64,000 nucleotides of DNA, taken from Sutcliffiella sp. FSL R7-0096 (GTDB lineage Bacteria; Bacillota; Bacilli; Bacillales; Bacillaceae_I). The stretch spans positions 3,328,001-3,392,000 of the forward strand of contig NZ_CP152003.1 in assembly GCF_038595065.1 (NCBI RefSeq), in the 5' to 3' direction. The translations under genes and the position numbers were made by a program. Below the pieces are notes generated by a model that worked only from the letters and a program-made list of their open reading frames with translations, had not been told where the DNA came from and searched no databases. This document shows positions 63,469-64,000 of this stretch, piece by piece (position 1 is the first letter of the stretch; every line of letters begins with the position of its first letter).

Positions 63469-64000
63469 TCAGAGCGTTTTTAACCTTTCTTTCGCGTCCT
63501 CGACAGACCCGGCAAACCTAACTTCAAAACGTGGGACCCCGTCTTTTTTAATAAAATAAATCTCGAGTCCCGTTCTTTCCATTATAGCAGAAAGACTCAT
63601 CAGTTTGTTGACGACCTCTATGCTTGCTTCCACCACTACCGCTTCGACATCACTTCCTTTAAACTCCAGAAGTTCACGCTCCAGTTGATAGGTGACAGTA
63701 TCCACAGAAAACACCACACCTTTCCCTTCGCACGGTTCGCAAGGTTGCAGCAACATGTTCGTCAATGGTTCACGCACCTTCTTACGCGTAAGTTGCAATA
63801 GGTTCAGTTCGGTAAATCCTATCACCCTCACATGGGAGCGGTCTTTCTGCACCGCATTCTGTACAGAACGGAACACCTGCTGCCGCTCCCCGTCATTTGT
63901 CATATCAATGAAATCGACAATAATGATGCCGCCGATCTGCCTTAAACGAAGCTGTCTCGCAATCTCGACTGCCGCTTCGAGGTTGGTTTTCAGCACCGTT
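63469..64000 (-). CDS. rng: Ribonuclease G/E family protein Rng (C-terminal part, 5' end outside window)
   Basis: The frame is open at the right edge and gives the last 177 residues. It has the end of the catalytic DNase I-like domain (RLRQIGGIIIVDFIDMTNDG, with the metal-binding Asp) and the zinc-link pair CEPCEGKG near residue 88 of the fragment. The family cleaves A/U-rich single-stranded RNA. It lies upstream of rplU in the same direction, the usual Bacillus position. Confidence 0.9.
   Translation of the reverse strand, partial: TVLKTNLEAAVEIARQLRLRQIGGIIIVDFIDMTNDGERQQVFRSVQNAVQKDRSHVRVIGFTELNLLQLTRKKVREPLTNMLLQPCEPCEGKGVVFSVDTVTYQLERELLEFKGSDVEAVVVEASIEVVNKLMSLSAIMERTGLEIYFIKKDGVPRFEVRFAGSVEDAKERLKTL

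Overview
The window is a chromosomal segment of a low-to-moderate GC, endospore-forming Bacillaceae (Bacillus sensu lato). This rests on sporulation genes (spoVB, bofC, safA, coxA-like, spo0B, an RsfA-family regulator), strong AGGAGG-type ribosome binding sites with frequent TTG/GTG starts, and a gene order from recD2 to rng that closely follows the Bacillus subtilis yrr-yrv-yrb-nad-phe-obg-rpmA region. Nearly all genes are on the minus strand, so operons read from high to low coordinates. The species cannot be named from the sequence alone. No rRNA, tRNA, prophage, IS transposase or CRISPR array was seen.

Region 1 (1-8.6 kb) is accessory: a reductive pyrimidine (or hydantoin) catabolism cluster. 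Read on the minus strand it holds a beta-ureidopropionase-type amidohydrolase, PreT-like and PreA-like subunits of dihydropyrimidine dehydrogenase, dihydropyrimidinase, an NCS1 permease, two small unknown proteins, and a PucR-type regulator cut by the window edge. Together they would import a pyrimidine, reduce it, open the ring and hydrolyse the carbamoyl product.

Region 2 (8.9-25.4 kb): yrzQ-like, a zinc-ribbon protein, yrrD, a Lys/His/Asp-rich unknown on the plus strand, recD2, yrrB, mnmA, cysteine desulfurase, cymR, a YczE-type membrane protein, rarA, a frameshifted VOC gene, an RsfA-family regulator, six tandem hairpins, tcdA, a small sunset-domain protein, a 6S RNA gene with its own promoter, aspS and hisS. 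A T-box leader with a CAC (His) specifier precedes hisS-aspS.

Region 3 (26-47.5 kb): a YrzK-like protein, a cell-wall amidase with five SH3b domains, dtd, relA, apt, recJ, lapA-like, a cation diffusion facilitator, secDF, comN, spoVB, a DUF421 protein, yrzE, yajC, tgt, queA, yrzS, ruvB and ruvA.

Region 4 (47.6-64 kb): bofC, coxA-like, nadE, a CotS/APH-type kinase, safA, the NAD cluster nadB-nadC-nadA divergent from nifS-nadR with a probable NadR operator between, pheA, pheB, obg, spo0B, rpmA, prp, rplU with its leader, and the C-terminal part of rng.

The least explained content is intergenic. It comprises: (a) three copies of a ~190 bp element with nested inverted repeats; (b) eight copies of a ~120-190 bp dispersed repeat with short terminal inverted repeats, some splitting operons; (c) a 6 x 52 bp array of terminator-like hairpins between convergent genes; (d) two 4 x 21 bp tandem arrays; and (e) short GGGGTCAGACCCC-type palindromes.
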